Positions 50,795-60,800 of a stretch of 64,000 nucleotides of DNA are shown piece after piece (the stretch's first letter is position 1; every line of letters starts with the position of its first letter). Source of the stretch: Microvirga aerilata (lineage in GTDB: Bacteria; Pseudomonadota; Alphaproteobacteria; Rhizobiales; Beijerinckiaceae). Under the pieces are notes generated by a model. That model was not told where the DNA came from. It ran no database searches and saw only the letters and a list, made by a program, of their open reading frames with translations. The translations under genes were made by a program, and so were the position numbers. The DNA lies in contig NZ_JAEQMY010000019.1 in the NCBI RefSeq assembly GCF_016743775.1, forward strand, positions 25,283-89,282, given 5' to 3'.

Positions 50795-52047
50795 GCTTGA
50801 TCTCGGTCGAGGATGCGCTGTCCCGCGTTCTGGCAAGCGTCGAAACGCCGGTTGAGATCGAACATGTGCCCCTCGCAGCCTGCGCCGGCCGAACGCTCGG
50901 GGAGGACATCGGCGCTTTGCGGGACCAGCCGCCCTTCCCGGCTTCCGCCATGGATGGTTATGCGGTGCGCAGCGCCGATGCGGCCGAAGCGCCGGCGACC
51001 CTCCAGGTGATCGGCACGAGCGCGGCAGGTCGCCAGTTCTCCGGCCAAGTGGGGCCGATGCAAGCCGTGCGCATCTTCACCGGAGCGCCGGTGCCTGAGG
51101 GCGCGGACACCGTGGTGCTCCAGGAGGATACGGAGCGGACCGGCGATGAGGTTGTGGTGAAGGAGCCGGCCTATTCCGGCCGCCACATTCGCCAAGCCGG
51201 TCTCGATTTCCGCGCCGGCGACGTGCTTCTGCAAACCGGGCTTCGCCTCGATGCCCGGCACGTTGCCCTGGCGGCCGCCATGGGGCATGACACCCTCCCC
51301 GTTCGCAGAAAGCCCCGCGTCGCCATCCTGGCCACGGGCGATGAGCTTGTGCGGGCGGGGGAGCCCGTCGGGCCCGATCAGATCACGGCATCCAGCCTGC
51401 CTGCCACATTGGTCATGGTCGAGAAAGCGGGTGCCGAGGCCATCGATCTCGGAATCGCGCAGGATACGCTCGAGTCCCTGGAGGATCGCATTGGAGCCGC
51501 GCAGGACGCTGGAGCGGATATCCTGGTGACATTGGGGGGCGCGTCGGTCGGCGAGCACGATCTGGTGCAGAAAGCCCTGGCCAGCCGGGGCATGGATCTC
51601 GGATTCTGGCGCGTGGCCCTGCGGCCCGGCAAGCCCTTGATGCACGGGCGCCTCGGCTCGACGCTGCTGCTGGGCCTGCCCGGCAACCCGGTCTCATCCC
51701 TCGTCTGCGCCATCCTGTTTCTGGTACCAGCCATTCGGGCGCTGCTGGGTGACCTCAAGGCTGACGAAGATCCCAGCGAGGATGCAATCCTGGGAGCGGA
51801 CCTTCCACCCAACAGGGAGCGGCAGGATTACATGCGCGCCTCTCTGGCACTCCAGAATATCCCACTCAGCCTTGCTCGAAAAACCGAGCGCCTGATGTTC
51901 CCGGTGGCCACGCCGCATCTGGTGCAAGACTCGTCGATGCTGAGCATTCTCGAGCGCTCTGACGCCCTACTGGTCCGACCGCCTCATGCTCCAGCCGCAT
52001 CAGCCGGAGAGCCCTGCCGGATCATTCGAGTCGGCCGGTTCTGCTGA
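50791..52047 (+). CDS. moeA: Molybdopterin molybdenumtransferase MoeA
   Basis: MoeA inserts molybdate into adenylated molybdopterin. [35 protein letters not shown] and [12 protein letters not shown]...[10 protein letters not shown] are present. Length 418, full. It is the last gene of the ppiD-trp-moa series. lexA, normally next in related genomes, is absent here. Confidence 0.96.
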   Translation: MSLISVEDALSRVLASVETPVEIEHVPLAACAGRTLGEDIGALRDQPPFPASAMDGYAVRSADAAEAPATLQVIGTSAAGRQFSGQVGPMQAVRIFTGAPVPEGADTVVLQEDTERTGDEVVVKEPAYSGRHIRQAGLDFRAGDVLLQTGLRLDARHVALAAAMGHDTLPVRRKPRVAILATGDELVRAGEPVGPDQITASSLPATLVMVEKAGAEAIDLGIAQDTLESLEDRIGAAQDAGADILVTLGGASVGEHDLVQKALASRGMDLGFWRVALRPGKPLMHGRLGSTLLLGLPGNPVSSLVCAILFLVPAIRALLGDLKADEDPSEDAILGADLPPNRERQDYMRASLALQNIPLSLARKTERLMFPVATPHLVQDSSMLSILERSDALLVRPPHAPAASAGEPCRIIRVGRFC

Positions 52048-52254
52048 GGGCCGCACTTTAGCCTACCTTCTATAAGCTAAGCTTTACGCTCAAGTTCAGG
52101 CGCGTGGGGAGCTATATCGGCCAGCTCTCCCTTAAACCCGATCCACAAAGCGCCGGGAAATTAATTCTCAAAGACGATTGCCTAATGAGCTTACGTTATG
52201 AGATAACATATTATTGCATTATATAGCCCGGAAAACGGGCGCAAAGGGGTCATC
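52048..52254 (+). promoter_or_regulatory. A+T-rich upstream region of the first RTX gene
   Basis: This 207-bp gap is much richer in A+T than the operon before it. It contains a 13-bp palindrome GTTAT-GAG-ATAAC (52195-52207), an A+T-rich block with TATATAG at 52220-52226 that could serve as a -10 region, a short GCCCG/CGGGC stem (52226-52240), and AAAGGGG as ribosome site before the ATG at 52255. A promoter here is inferred. Confidence 0.4.
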
Positions 52255-53904
52255 ATGCCTAGCTACAGTTTCAATAACGCAGTCACCAATCTGTCTCTTG
52301 ATGAGGTACTGGTTGGTGCATCGGTTCAAGGCACTCCCAATGGGAGCAACTTCACTCTGCTGAATGCGGTAAATGGCTATACCATTTCCTTTTCAAGCAA
52401 TGCTAACGATTTTTCGTATAGCAGCGGCAATATTCCAGCTGGCGGGAAGATCACTGACATCAGCGTAAGAAATGCAGGTGGAACCGAAGTTTACAGTGTT
52501 TCCGGTCTCACAGGATCTCTTGCAGCCTTCTGGAGCACCTTTGCTGCGTCTGGATATCAGTGGGCGGGCAGCGCTGCCGCCTTCACTAACCTTTTTGCTC
52601 TAACTAGTGCTAACGTCATAACGGCTGGGGAGAACTCCGATCGTATAAGCCTGTATGGTGCGGCGGAGAGTTTCGTTGGCAAAGGAGGAAACGACACTTT
52701 CATTGTTAATGAGGGAGTTTCCGGAACAAAAATCTTCGGCACGTTGACCACTGATAGAGGTACACATGATGCTGTAGAGACTGATGTGGTAGAAATTCAC
52801 GGATCTGCCAGGCTTGGCGAACTTGACGCAATCGACCTGATCCGTTTTGCAGATACTCCGACTGCTAAGACTCTCACTTTCAGCGCGAGCACGGCATTTG
52901 GTGCAAAAGCCATTCAAGGCTCCGCTGCAAGCGCAGACACCATCCACTTCACGAGTGGTTCCGATAAAGCTGATCTTGATATCTCAAAAGTTCAGTTCAC
53001 CAATTGGGGTCGTGCGAACCAGACGGTTCTCGTTACCATGAACACCGATACGTCCGAGGCTCGGGATGATCGCTTTGTCGGCAGTGCAGTCAGCGAAAAG
53101 GTGACCACAGGCAACGGCCGTGACCTGCTCTACGGAAACGGCGGCGATGATTTCCTCGATGGCGGCGACGGCATCGACGTGCTGGATGGCGGCGACGGCA
53201 ATGACACCCTGATCGGCGGTGGCGGCGAAGGCCCGAACATCCTCATGGGTGGCCTGGGCAACGATGTTTACAAGTTCAACGACAAGGTCGACATCGTCAT
53301 CGACAAAGGCGGCCTCGACAGCCGCGTCGTCTCGAAAACGGCCACCCTGTCGTCGAAGGAAATATTCGAAGGCCTTGCGGTCGACGAGAGCCTCAGCCCC
53401 AGCAAGAGCGTCAGCCTGACCGGCAATGCCAAGGCCAATATCCTTCTCGGCCATGCGGGCAAGAACACCCTAAATGGTCTCAGCGGAAACGACATCCTCA
53501 AGGGTGAGGACGGCAACGATAAGATCAATGGCGATGCCGGAAACGACCAGATCTATGGCGGCCTGGGCAAGGACACGCTGAGCGGCGATGCAGGCAAGGA
53601 TACATTCTACTTCGACACCGCGTTGAGCTCCTCGAACGTGGACAAGATCTCCAAGTTCTCGACGAAGGACGACAGGATCGCCCTCGAAGTGGACTTCTTC
53701 GCGGGTCTGGTCGGAAGCAAGCTGGCATCGTCGGCCTTCTACATCGGCACCAAGGCCAAGGACGCTGATGACCGGATCATCTACAACAAGACCTCCGGTG
53801 CGCTTTCCTACGATGCGGATGGCTCGGGCAGCATAGCGGCGGTCAAGTTCGCCACGCTCGACAAGAATCTGAAGCTGACAGCCTCGGACTTCATCCTGAT
53901 CTAA
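52255..53904 (+). CDS. RTX calcium-binding protein 1 (549 aa)
   Basis: The protein is likely a type I-secreted, calcium-binding extracellular protein. Residues 1-270 match no domain I recognise and are Ser/Asn/Thr-rich. GGxGxDxL nonapeptides lie at about 284-342 (GNGGDDFLDGGDGIDVLDGG) and 398-453 (LSGNDILKGEDGNDKINGD). The last 95 residues are a module shared with the two other RTX proteins: KDADDRIIYNKTSGALSYDA, then DGSGS, ending FILI. No N-terminal signal peptide. The 5' half is lower in G+C than the RTX half, suggesting mosaic origin. Confidence 0.85.
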   Translation: MPSYSFNNAVTNLSLDEVLVGASVQGTPNGSNFTLLNAVNGYTISFSSNANDFSYSSGNIPAGGKITDISVRNAGGTEVYSVSGLTGSLAAFWSTFAASGYQWAGSAAAFTNLFALTSANVITAGENSDRISLYGAAESFVGKGGNDTFIVNEGVSGTKIFGTLTTDRGTHDAVETDVVEIHGSARLGELDAIDLIRFADTPTAKTLTFSASTAFGAKAIQGSAASADTIHFTSGSDKADLDISKVQFTNWGRANQTVLVTMNTDTSEARDDRFVGSAVSEKVTTGNGRDLLYGNGGDDFLDGGDGIDVLDGGDGNDTLIGGGGEGPNILMGGLGNDVYKFNDKVDIVIDKGGLDSRVVSKTATLSSKEIFEGLAVDESLSPSKSVSLTGNAKANILLGHAGKNTLNGLSGNDILKGEDGNDKINGDAGNDQIYGGLGKDTLSGDAGKDTFYFDTALSSSNVDKISKFSTKDDRIALEVDFFAGLVGSKLASSAFYIGTKAKDADDRIIYNKTSGALSYDADGSGSIAAVKFATLDKNLKLTASDFILI

Positions 53905-53927
53905 GCGATCAAGAAGGTCGCCTACCC

Positions 53928-53961
53928 AACCCGCTTCGGCCCGAGCTGAAGCGGGTTTTTT
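53928..53961 (+). terminator. Intrinsic terminator after RTX gene 1
   Basis: AACCCGCTTC (53928-53937) pairs with GAAGCGGGTT (53948-53957) across a 10-base loop, with six T at 53956-53961. It starts 24 bp after the stop codon. Confidence 0.9.
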
Positions 53962-54188
53962 GTTGCCTGCCACCTGGCAAGAGCCATCGGGCGCAACGGC
54001 ATTTCGCCCAGCCCCACCCTGCTCTAAAATGCCGGCGATAGAGGTCACCCCACCTTGGGTCAGACCGTCACTGATAAAGCAGGTAGAGACCACAAAGCCA
54101 TGTCGTCTCGATCCATACTGCCGCTGCCCAGACGTGAGCTGGATCGTGCTCTCGGCCAGCACGACGTTTATCATTGGTTGACCTGAAC

Positions 54189-54222
54189 CAAACAGAAACG
54201 GGCCGCCCTTATGGGCGGCCCG
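54189..54222 (-). terminator. Terminator-like hairpin after RTX gene 2
   Basis: CGGGCCGCCC (54199-54208) pairs perfectly with GGGCGGCCCG (54213-54222), loop TTAT; on minus it is followed by TTTCTGTTTG. It lies 28 bp after the stop of the minus-strand RTX gene. Confidence 0.7.
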
Positions 54223-54249
54223 CTGTAGTCCGATATATCGTAGCTATGA

Positions 54250-57200
54250 TCAGATAAAGAAGAACTCTGTGTGCTTGAAGTTCTTCAAGGCCTTGTTGTT
54301 GGTGAAGCTCGCCATTTCAATGGCCGCCTTCGAGCCCGAGCCGTCAGCGTCGTAGTAGAGAACGCGCTTCTTGGCATCATAGATGAAGTAGTCATCGGCA
54401 TCCTTCGCCTTGTCGCCCACGGTGAAGAACTTGCTCGCCATCTTCAACGGCTTGTTCTCCGTCCCCTTTTTGATGGCGGCAAAGAGCTTCTTGTTGGACT
54501 TGAACAGATCGCCTTCAAGCCAGATCGAGTCTTCCTTGACGCTGTAGTTCATGATCGTATCGAAGTTCACATTCCGATCCGTCTTGGACGTACCCAGTTT
54601 CCCATGGAATACAAAGAAGTCTTTGCCAACGCCGCCCCAGAGCGTGTCATTGCCATAGCCGCCCCAGAGCTTGTCGTCACCCAGGCCGCCATAGAAGACA
54701 TCGTTCGCCTTCAGGTCCTTGCTGCCCTTTATCACATCGTTCAGTAAGCTGGCATTAGCCGCTGTCATGAGCTCCTGAGCCAGATCAGCAACGTTGATGA
54801 TCTTCTCGAAAGCTTTCACCCCTCCTCTTCCATCATCGACTTGGATGACGATTTTGTGAGTTGTAGCCTGCTCGTGATCGAGCATGACGCCGTTTACAAC
54901 CTTGAGGGAGTTGCCTTCGATTTTGAAGCGGCCACCAGCACTATCAACGAGACTGTAAGTGAAACCAGTGCTCTGGTCAGGATCCACTGCGGCCAGAGTT
55001 GCAACCGTGAAGTCGTTGCCAGCGAGAAGTTCGGTGACTCTGTCGTTCGATAGATTGATACCCGTTGGTGCGGAGTTCGAAGCCTGCTCGTCAGTGTTCC
55101 CCACGTTGATCGTAAAGTCCTGATCCAGGAAACCACCCTTGCCGTCCGATACACGTACTTTGACGACGTGAGCGTGGTTGGCGCCGGAGTTCTCATAATC
55201 AAGGCTCTGACCAGCCTTAAGCCTGAGAACCCAGCCCAGCGATGTCTCGACGACCTCGAACTTACCGCTTGTATCGTTGTTCAGCGGACTGATCGCGTAC
55301 GTCAAAGTGTCACCCGAGTTGGGATCATGCCCTTTGAGGACTCCGAACGTTGCACCAGCAATGTTTTCGTTGATCGATGCCATAACATTATTATTGGCAA
55401 AGGTCAGGCTATCGGGAAACTGGTTCGTGTTGGTCTTTGGCGTAATGGTGGTCACCACATTGATAGCATCGTTTCTCGCCGGATTTGCGGGATGCGAGGC
55501 GTCGGTGACTTCAACAATGAAGTCAGTAGTGACTGTGCTCTGTGAAGTTGCATCTGGGCGATTCAAAGGATTGAAGCGAACGTTATCGAGTATAACCTCT
55601 AGAACATCTGCCTTTCCTTTAAACGTGTAAGTCTTCGTCCCCGCCATAACGGTGGAGCTTGCAGTTCCTACGTTTTCAAGATCACCCTCGGATGCCGCGA
55701 AAGAGATCCTTACTGTAAGTTCATTATCCTCAGCATCGTGCAGATCAATGCCGCCAAAAGGATTGACGGTCGAGCCTGTATCAGTAGCGTTGAATGTTGT
55801 ATTGCCGCTTACTTCGATGGTTGGAGCCATATTAGACGGCGTCTTATCTGTAATCGAGGTGAGGACATTCAATGTTTCGTTGGTTGTCCAACTGGTATGG
55901 AAGTTATCCTTTACCTTGATGATGAAATCCGTTTTGATGGTGCCGGAGCTGCCGGCTCGATCTGTCGGGTTAAAGCGCAGATTTTCCATCAGGGCCGTCA
56001 GCTGGCTGTGCTTGCCAGTAAAAGTATAGGTAATGGTTCCGGCGGAGATGATACCATCAACACCGCCGGTGTTCTCCAGAACGCCATCGCTGGCGGCAAA
56101 AGAGATCGTAACCTCAAGGTCGTTATTCTCGTTGTCTCCGAAGGTAACACCCGTGAACGGCGCAACGCTCGGACCAGTATCGGTGGCAGTAGTCTGAGTC
56201 TGCCCAGTCACCGTAATGGTTGGCGCGATGTTCGGGGGAGTCTTATCGGTGATGGTGGTGAGAACGCTGATCGAGTTATTAGTGACGGGCTGCGCTTTAT
56301 GGTCGTCCACCCTGATGACGAAGTTCGTCCGGATGGTGCCGCTGCTGGCGGTCTGATCTGTCGGGTTGAAGCGCAAGTTGTCCATCAGCTCCGTCAACTG
56401 GGAATGGGTCCCAGTGAAGGTGTAGGTCCGTGTCCCAAGTTCGTCATTGGGATTTACTCCACCTGTGTTCTCCAGAGTACCTTCGGACGCAGCGAAAGAG
56501 ATCCGGACCGTGAGTTGATCGTTGTCTAAATCCCCAAAGGTAACACCGCTGAAGGGTGCAACGCTCGGGCCCGTATCCGTGGCGCTGGTTTGCTCTGTTC
56601 CAGTCTGTACGGTAATCGTAGGAGCCCTATTGTTGTCGTTGGCGTCATCGGTGACATAGACCTTGAGCATCCGGACAGGAGAGAACAAGCCGTTACCGCC
56701 CTGGTCCTGTGCCCGCACGAACACCTCGTAGTACTTCAAAGTTACTCCGCCTACCACTTCGCTCTTGAGCAGGGGATCGTTGGCCTCGAAGTCGAGAGGC
56801 CCGACAAGTCTGAGTTCACCGCTGCTGATCGCGAACTTGCCGCCGGCATTGCCACCGTCCGTGCGGGTGGTATCGAAGGAGTAGACGAAGCTGTCGCCCT
56901 GGTTTGTGTCGGCTGCGGCGAGATCGGCCACCTTCCGGGCCAGGCCGTTTTCCTGGATGCTGGCGCTCGTTGCGCCGCCCTGGAAAGTCACATTCGTGGG
57001 AGCACGATTTGCTACTATGGAGTGAACAACGGTGCTGACTGGTTCGGCACTCAAGCTGCCATCTGAAATCGAGAGCGAAAATGTGGTATTGCTTACCGCA
57101 CCAACAGCGCCGTTGGGATTGTCGTTCGGATTGAAGCTGAGCGCCTTCAGAGCCGCCTCAACGTCAGCACGTGCGCCACTCACGGTATAGGTGTTGCCGC

Positions 57201-57810
57201 TGAGGCTGCCGACTCCTGGGAGATGGGTCAGAGTGCCGGCCCCGCCCGTGAAGGTCACAGTTGCCTGGAACGTTGGCGTCGTCGTACCATCCGTGATCGT
57301 CAGGCTCCCGAACGGGCTCACCGCTGCTGCGCCAATGTCCTGCACATTCTGCTCTGCAGCCACGCCGCCGATTACCGGAGCGGTATTTGCGGGGCCTTCG
57401 ACAAGGTCATTCAACTCAACCTGGAAGGAACCTTGGTGAACCGTTGTTGTACTACCAGGATTAGTAATCTTAAAAGCGACTTGCGGGTAGATCCCGAACC
57501 AGTATTCATTCTCGTAATCGAATGTTTCTGTTACAGTCGGATCAACCTTAGCGATCAGAAACCATCTTTTGACACCGTTGATAGTTGTCATCTCAACATC
57601 AAAGAGGCCACCTGGATTATTGGTAAAGGTAATCACAGGGTTGCCAGTGAAAACCGTGCTTTCCCAACCTTTGATCTCACCAATTCTAGTACCTTGAGGA
57701 ATATTCTCGTTTATCTGGACAACCGTATTTGATCCAGCCGGCTTAGCGCCACCGTTCGGTACGGTACCATTTGGTGCTGTATAGACATCAATTGTTAGGG
57801 CAACTGGCAT
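54250..57810 (-). CDS. RTX protein 2 with cadherin-like and triplicated repeats (about 1186 aa)
   Basis: A large, probably secreted adhesin-like protein. After an unrecognised N-terminal region, cadherin-like segments occur at about 267-390 (NVTFQGGATSASIQENG), 795-905 (SLTFANNNVMASINENIAG) and 912-1010. Three tandem repeats of about 132 residues fill about 393-795, each with AxDTG, FGD or HDAE acidic turns, RISFAASxGxLENxG, TYTFTGxxSQL and LRFNPxxxxxSSGT. A short RTX block (about 1037-1070) precedes the shared C-terminal module ending FFFI. The ATG at 57810 has GGAGA 5 bp upstream. It lies 77 bp after RTX gene 3 and may share its transcript. Confidence 0.85.
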   Translation of the reverse strand: MPVALTIDVYTAPNGTVPNGGAKPAGSNTVVQINENIPQGTRIGEIKGWESTVFTGNPVITFTNNPGGLFDVEMTTINGVKRWFLIAKVDPTVTETFDYENEYWFGIYPQVAFKITNPGSTTTVHQGSFQVELNDLVEGPANTAPVIGGVAAEQNVQDIGAAAVSPFGSLTITDGTTTPTFQATVTFTGGAGTLTHLPGVGSLSGNTYTVSGARADVEAALKALSFNPNDNPNGAVGAVSNTTFSLSISDGSLSAEPVSTVVHSIVANRAPTNVTFQGGATSASIQENGLARKVADLAAADTNQGDSFVYSFDTTRTDGGNAGGKFAISSGELRLVGPLDFEANDPLLKSEVVGGVTLKYYEVFVRAQDQGGNGLFSPVRMLKVYVTDDANDNNRAPTITVQTGTEQTSATDTGPSVAPFSGVTFGDLDNDQLTVRISFAASEGTLENTGGVNPNDELGTRTYTFTGTHSQLTELMDNLRFNPTDQTASSGTIRTNFVIRVDDHKAQPVTNNSISVLTTITDKTPPNIAPTITVTGQTQTTATDTGPSVAPFTGVTFGDNENNDLEVTISFAASDGVLENTGGVDGIISAGTITYTFTGKHSQLTALMENLRFNPTDRAGSSGTIKTDFIIKVKDNFHTSWTTNETLNVLTSITDKTPSNMAPTIEVSGNTTFNATDTGSTVNPFGGIDLHDAEDNELTVRISFAASEGDLENVGTASSTVMAGTKTYTFKGKADVLEVILDNVRFNPLNRPDATSQSTVTTDFIVEVTDASHPANPARNDAINVVTTITPKTNTNQFPDSLTFANNNVMASINENIAGATFGVLKGHDPNSGDTLTYAISPLNNDTSGKFEVVETSLGWVLRLKAGQSLDYENSGANHAHVVKVRVSDGKGGFLDQDFTINVGNTDEQASNSAPTGINLSNDRVTELLAGNDFTVATLAAVDPDQSTGFTYSLVDSAGGRFKIEGNSLKVVNGVMLDHEQATTHKIVIQVDDGRGGVKAFEKIINVADLAQELMTAANASLLNDVIKGSKDLKANDVFYGGLGDDKLWGGYGNDTLWGGVGKDFFVFHGKLGTSKTDRNVNFDTIMNYSVKEDSIWLEGDLFKSNKKLFAAIKKGTENKPLKMASKFFTVGDKAKDADDYFIYDAKKRVLYYDADGSGSKAAIEMASFTNNKALKNFKHTEFFFI

Positions 57811-57887
57811 GTCGATCTCCTGTATTTTATAATGTTTCAGATGTTGTGCGCTTAGGAGAGCCACAGAGGCTTCTCCAAAGTCGTTTC

Positions 57888-60800
57888 TCAGATGATGAAG
57901 AACATAGAGTGATCTAGCAGAGGTTTGTTCGTTCCGTCCGGCCTGTTGTTGATTGTTGCCAGGAGCCGTGCTGCAGTACCTCCAGCTCTATTGCCGTCTG
58001 CATCGTAATAGATGTTGCCAGTGGCCTGATCGTAAAGGATACGTTGCTCCGACGTCGTAGCCACCGAGCCTAATCCAAATTGTGCCGCGCTTAGTTCCAA
58101 CGGCGCCCCTGATGTACTAGGAGGCGCAAGCTTGTTGAACACCGACTGCTTCAAGAAGAGCCTATCATGCTCGACGAGGCTGAAGTCCATGATCAAATCC
58201 TTGTTCGTGGTAGTGAGAACCGTATCGAACAAGAAAGTATCCTGACCCGAGCCACCATAGAGACGATCTGCCTCGAAGCTGCCAGCCAAGGTATCATTCC
58301 CCCCTCCTCCTCTGAGTACATCTTGTGTAGCGCCGCCAAGAATTAGGTCGTTACGATCATCGTTTCCGATCACGGATTCCTTGAAGAGGTTCTCAAGAGT
58401 AATTTCAATCGTGACGAGCTCAGATGATCCTTTACCGTCATGGGCGCGAACCATGATGGTGAACACACCATTCTCATATTTTTCGAAATCGAGTCTCGTG
58501 TGGTCGGCCACGACGATTTCATTGTTGTTTATGAGCGTGACACCACCACCCGTGCTATCACCCTCCAAGGTGAAGGTTAAGGGATCACCGTCCGCATCCA
58601 AAGCTGAAAGGAATCCAATGGTTGATCCAGACAACTGGTTCTCGGGCGTGATTGCATCCGAGAATGTAATGTTGGTTGGCAGCTGATTGCCCGGGCCTGA
58701 ACCACCATCATCCACGATCACGGTCTCGATACCATTGGCCAGGAGTGAATCCTTGTAATTGTTGAGCTCTGCCAATGAATCGAAATCAGCCGAGTAGATG
58801 TAGGCCGTATCGTTTCCTCCAGCGAGGGTGTCGCCAACTTCGACAACCACATCGCCCTTGTTGCGGATGTAGTACACGTCGTTGCCCGATCCGCCCTCGA
58901 GCCTGCTTGCGGCATTCGTGCTGCCGGTCAGGGTGTCGTTACCGAGACCGCCGTTTAGCGTGTCGGCCCCGCCGCCGGATTTGAGGATGTCGTCGCCTAA
59001 GCCGCCGATGATCGAGTTGGCCAAGTTGTTGCCGGTGATGGAGACGCCGCTTTCGACTCCCTCGCCGACCTCCAGGATCTCGATGCCGACATCCTCATCA
59101 AGCACATAGCTGGAGACGAAGATGTAGGCCTTGTCATTCGATCCACCCTTATCCGGGTCCTTGTCCTCGACGATGACGTCCCCTTCATCTCCTGGGTAAA
59201 TGTAGTAGATGTCGTTGCCGTCCCCGCCATGGAGGATGTCGTTGCCGGCACCACCCTTGAGAATGTCGTTCCCGGCACCGCCGTTGAGGATGTCGTTATC
59301 CTCTCCGCCGTTCAACGTATCATTACCGACGCCGCCGCTCAGGATATCGTCACCACCATTGCCGTTGATAACATCGTTACCTCCGCCGCCATTCAAGGTG
59401 TCGTTATCTTCGCCACCGTTCAGCGTATCGTCGCCGTCTCTGACAGTGATCGTAAACTTTTCCTCGCGGGTCTTGCCGTCGATGTCCTTGACCTCAATCC
59501 AGACCTCGTGTTCGGAATCCGTCTCAAAGTCGATCGTGGCGTTGTCCCGAACCCGAAGCACCCATTGTCCGTTGGCGAGCCGAACGACCTCAAGTTTTCC
59601 ATCCGGATCATTGACGATTCTGTAGGTGAGTGGCCCCGGAACATCGTCCATCGCGCTGAGGACGCCGATCGGTGTTCCACCTGGAGAGTTTTCGTCCACA
59701 ACATCCGATGACAGGGTCAGATTCCATGGCGCCAGTCCGCCGTCATCCGGCGGTGGTGGCGGTGGCGCCGTGTTGCGATAGACATACTCGATGCCCATCG
59801 ACTTGAGGTGAGCTTCGAACAGGTCTGCCTCTGCTTTGCCTCCGCTGAAGTTCTCGTCGAAGATATAGGCAACATCCATATCGCCGCCGGTATCTGCGGA
59901 GTCCAGAGCATCACCCTTGTTGCGGAAGATGTATGTGTCGTTGCCGTCACCGCCATTGAAACGGTCAGCAGATCCCACACCACCGTCGAGATAGTTGCGG
60001 CCCGCGTTGCCGATCAGGAGGTTGCTTCGCGCATTGCCGATTAGGTGGGCCGAAGTGTTGCCCTTCTCATCCGCCTGCAGAATTTCGACATGAACATCAT
60101 CGGCCAGCCTATAGGTCGATGTCTTTACGATGATGCGATCGGCCGTTCCGCCCGCGCCGGACTCGACAACCTTGTCAGACCCGCTCACATGATAGGTGTC
60201 GTTGCCTTCCCCACCGACCAGCTCCAGTCCGGAGCCATTGCCGTAGATGGTATTGTCCAGGTTGTTGCCGGACACTTGAGCGAGACCGGATGCATCACGC
60301 GCGTCGAGGATCTCGACCCCAGCAGCAAGGGTATAGGTTGCCCCAGAGGAGAAAGCACCTTTCAGCTGAACAGTGTCATTTCCGTCGCCAGTTTCCGTGG
60401 TTGTCGCACCCAGGCTCTTCGCGGAGAGGACATAGACATCGTCTCCAGCACCGCCCGTCATCCGGTCACCCGATGAGCCGCCCTCAAGGGTGTTGGCAAG
60501 CTCATTGCCCACCAACGTGCTCGCCGGGCTTCCCGCGGCGCTCCGGCCTACCAGCCAAACATTTTCTGCCCCAGCATCCGCTTTCAGGATTTCGATACTG
60601 TCCCGGCCTTCCAAGCTGTGCTTGCCAGCCGTTGTCACAACCAAGGTGTCGGTGCCGGACACATCGACGATCACATCAGTAACACCGGCATAATATGTGT
60701 CGTCACCTGCGCCGCCGTTCAGCGTGTCGACTCCTTCGCCTCCCTGGAGTGTGTTGTTCCGGCCATTGCCGATCAGCGCGGTGCCTTCGGCAGCAGCGAT

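Larger units (their letters stand above)
53905..54249. other. Convergent intergenic region between RTX genes 1 and 2
   Basis: The region holds two terminators facing each other (53928-53961 on plus and 54189-54222 on minus). Between them, 53962-54188, short open frames exist on both strands but none has a ribosome site or recognisable protein. Confidence 0.6.

Noticed and set aside
53470..54174. 234-codon minus-strand frame overlapping the end of RTX gene 1
   Set aside because: It crosses a strong terminator and lies antisense to the RTX coding end.
55168..57732. Several plus-strand frames opposite RTX gene 2
   Set aside because: They are antisense to regular repeat coding sequence and inherit their periodicity from it.
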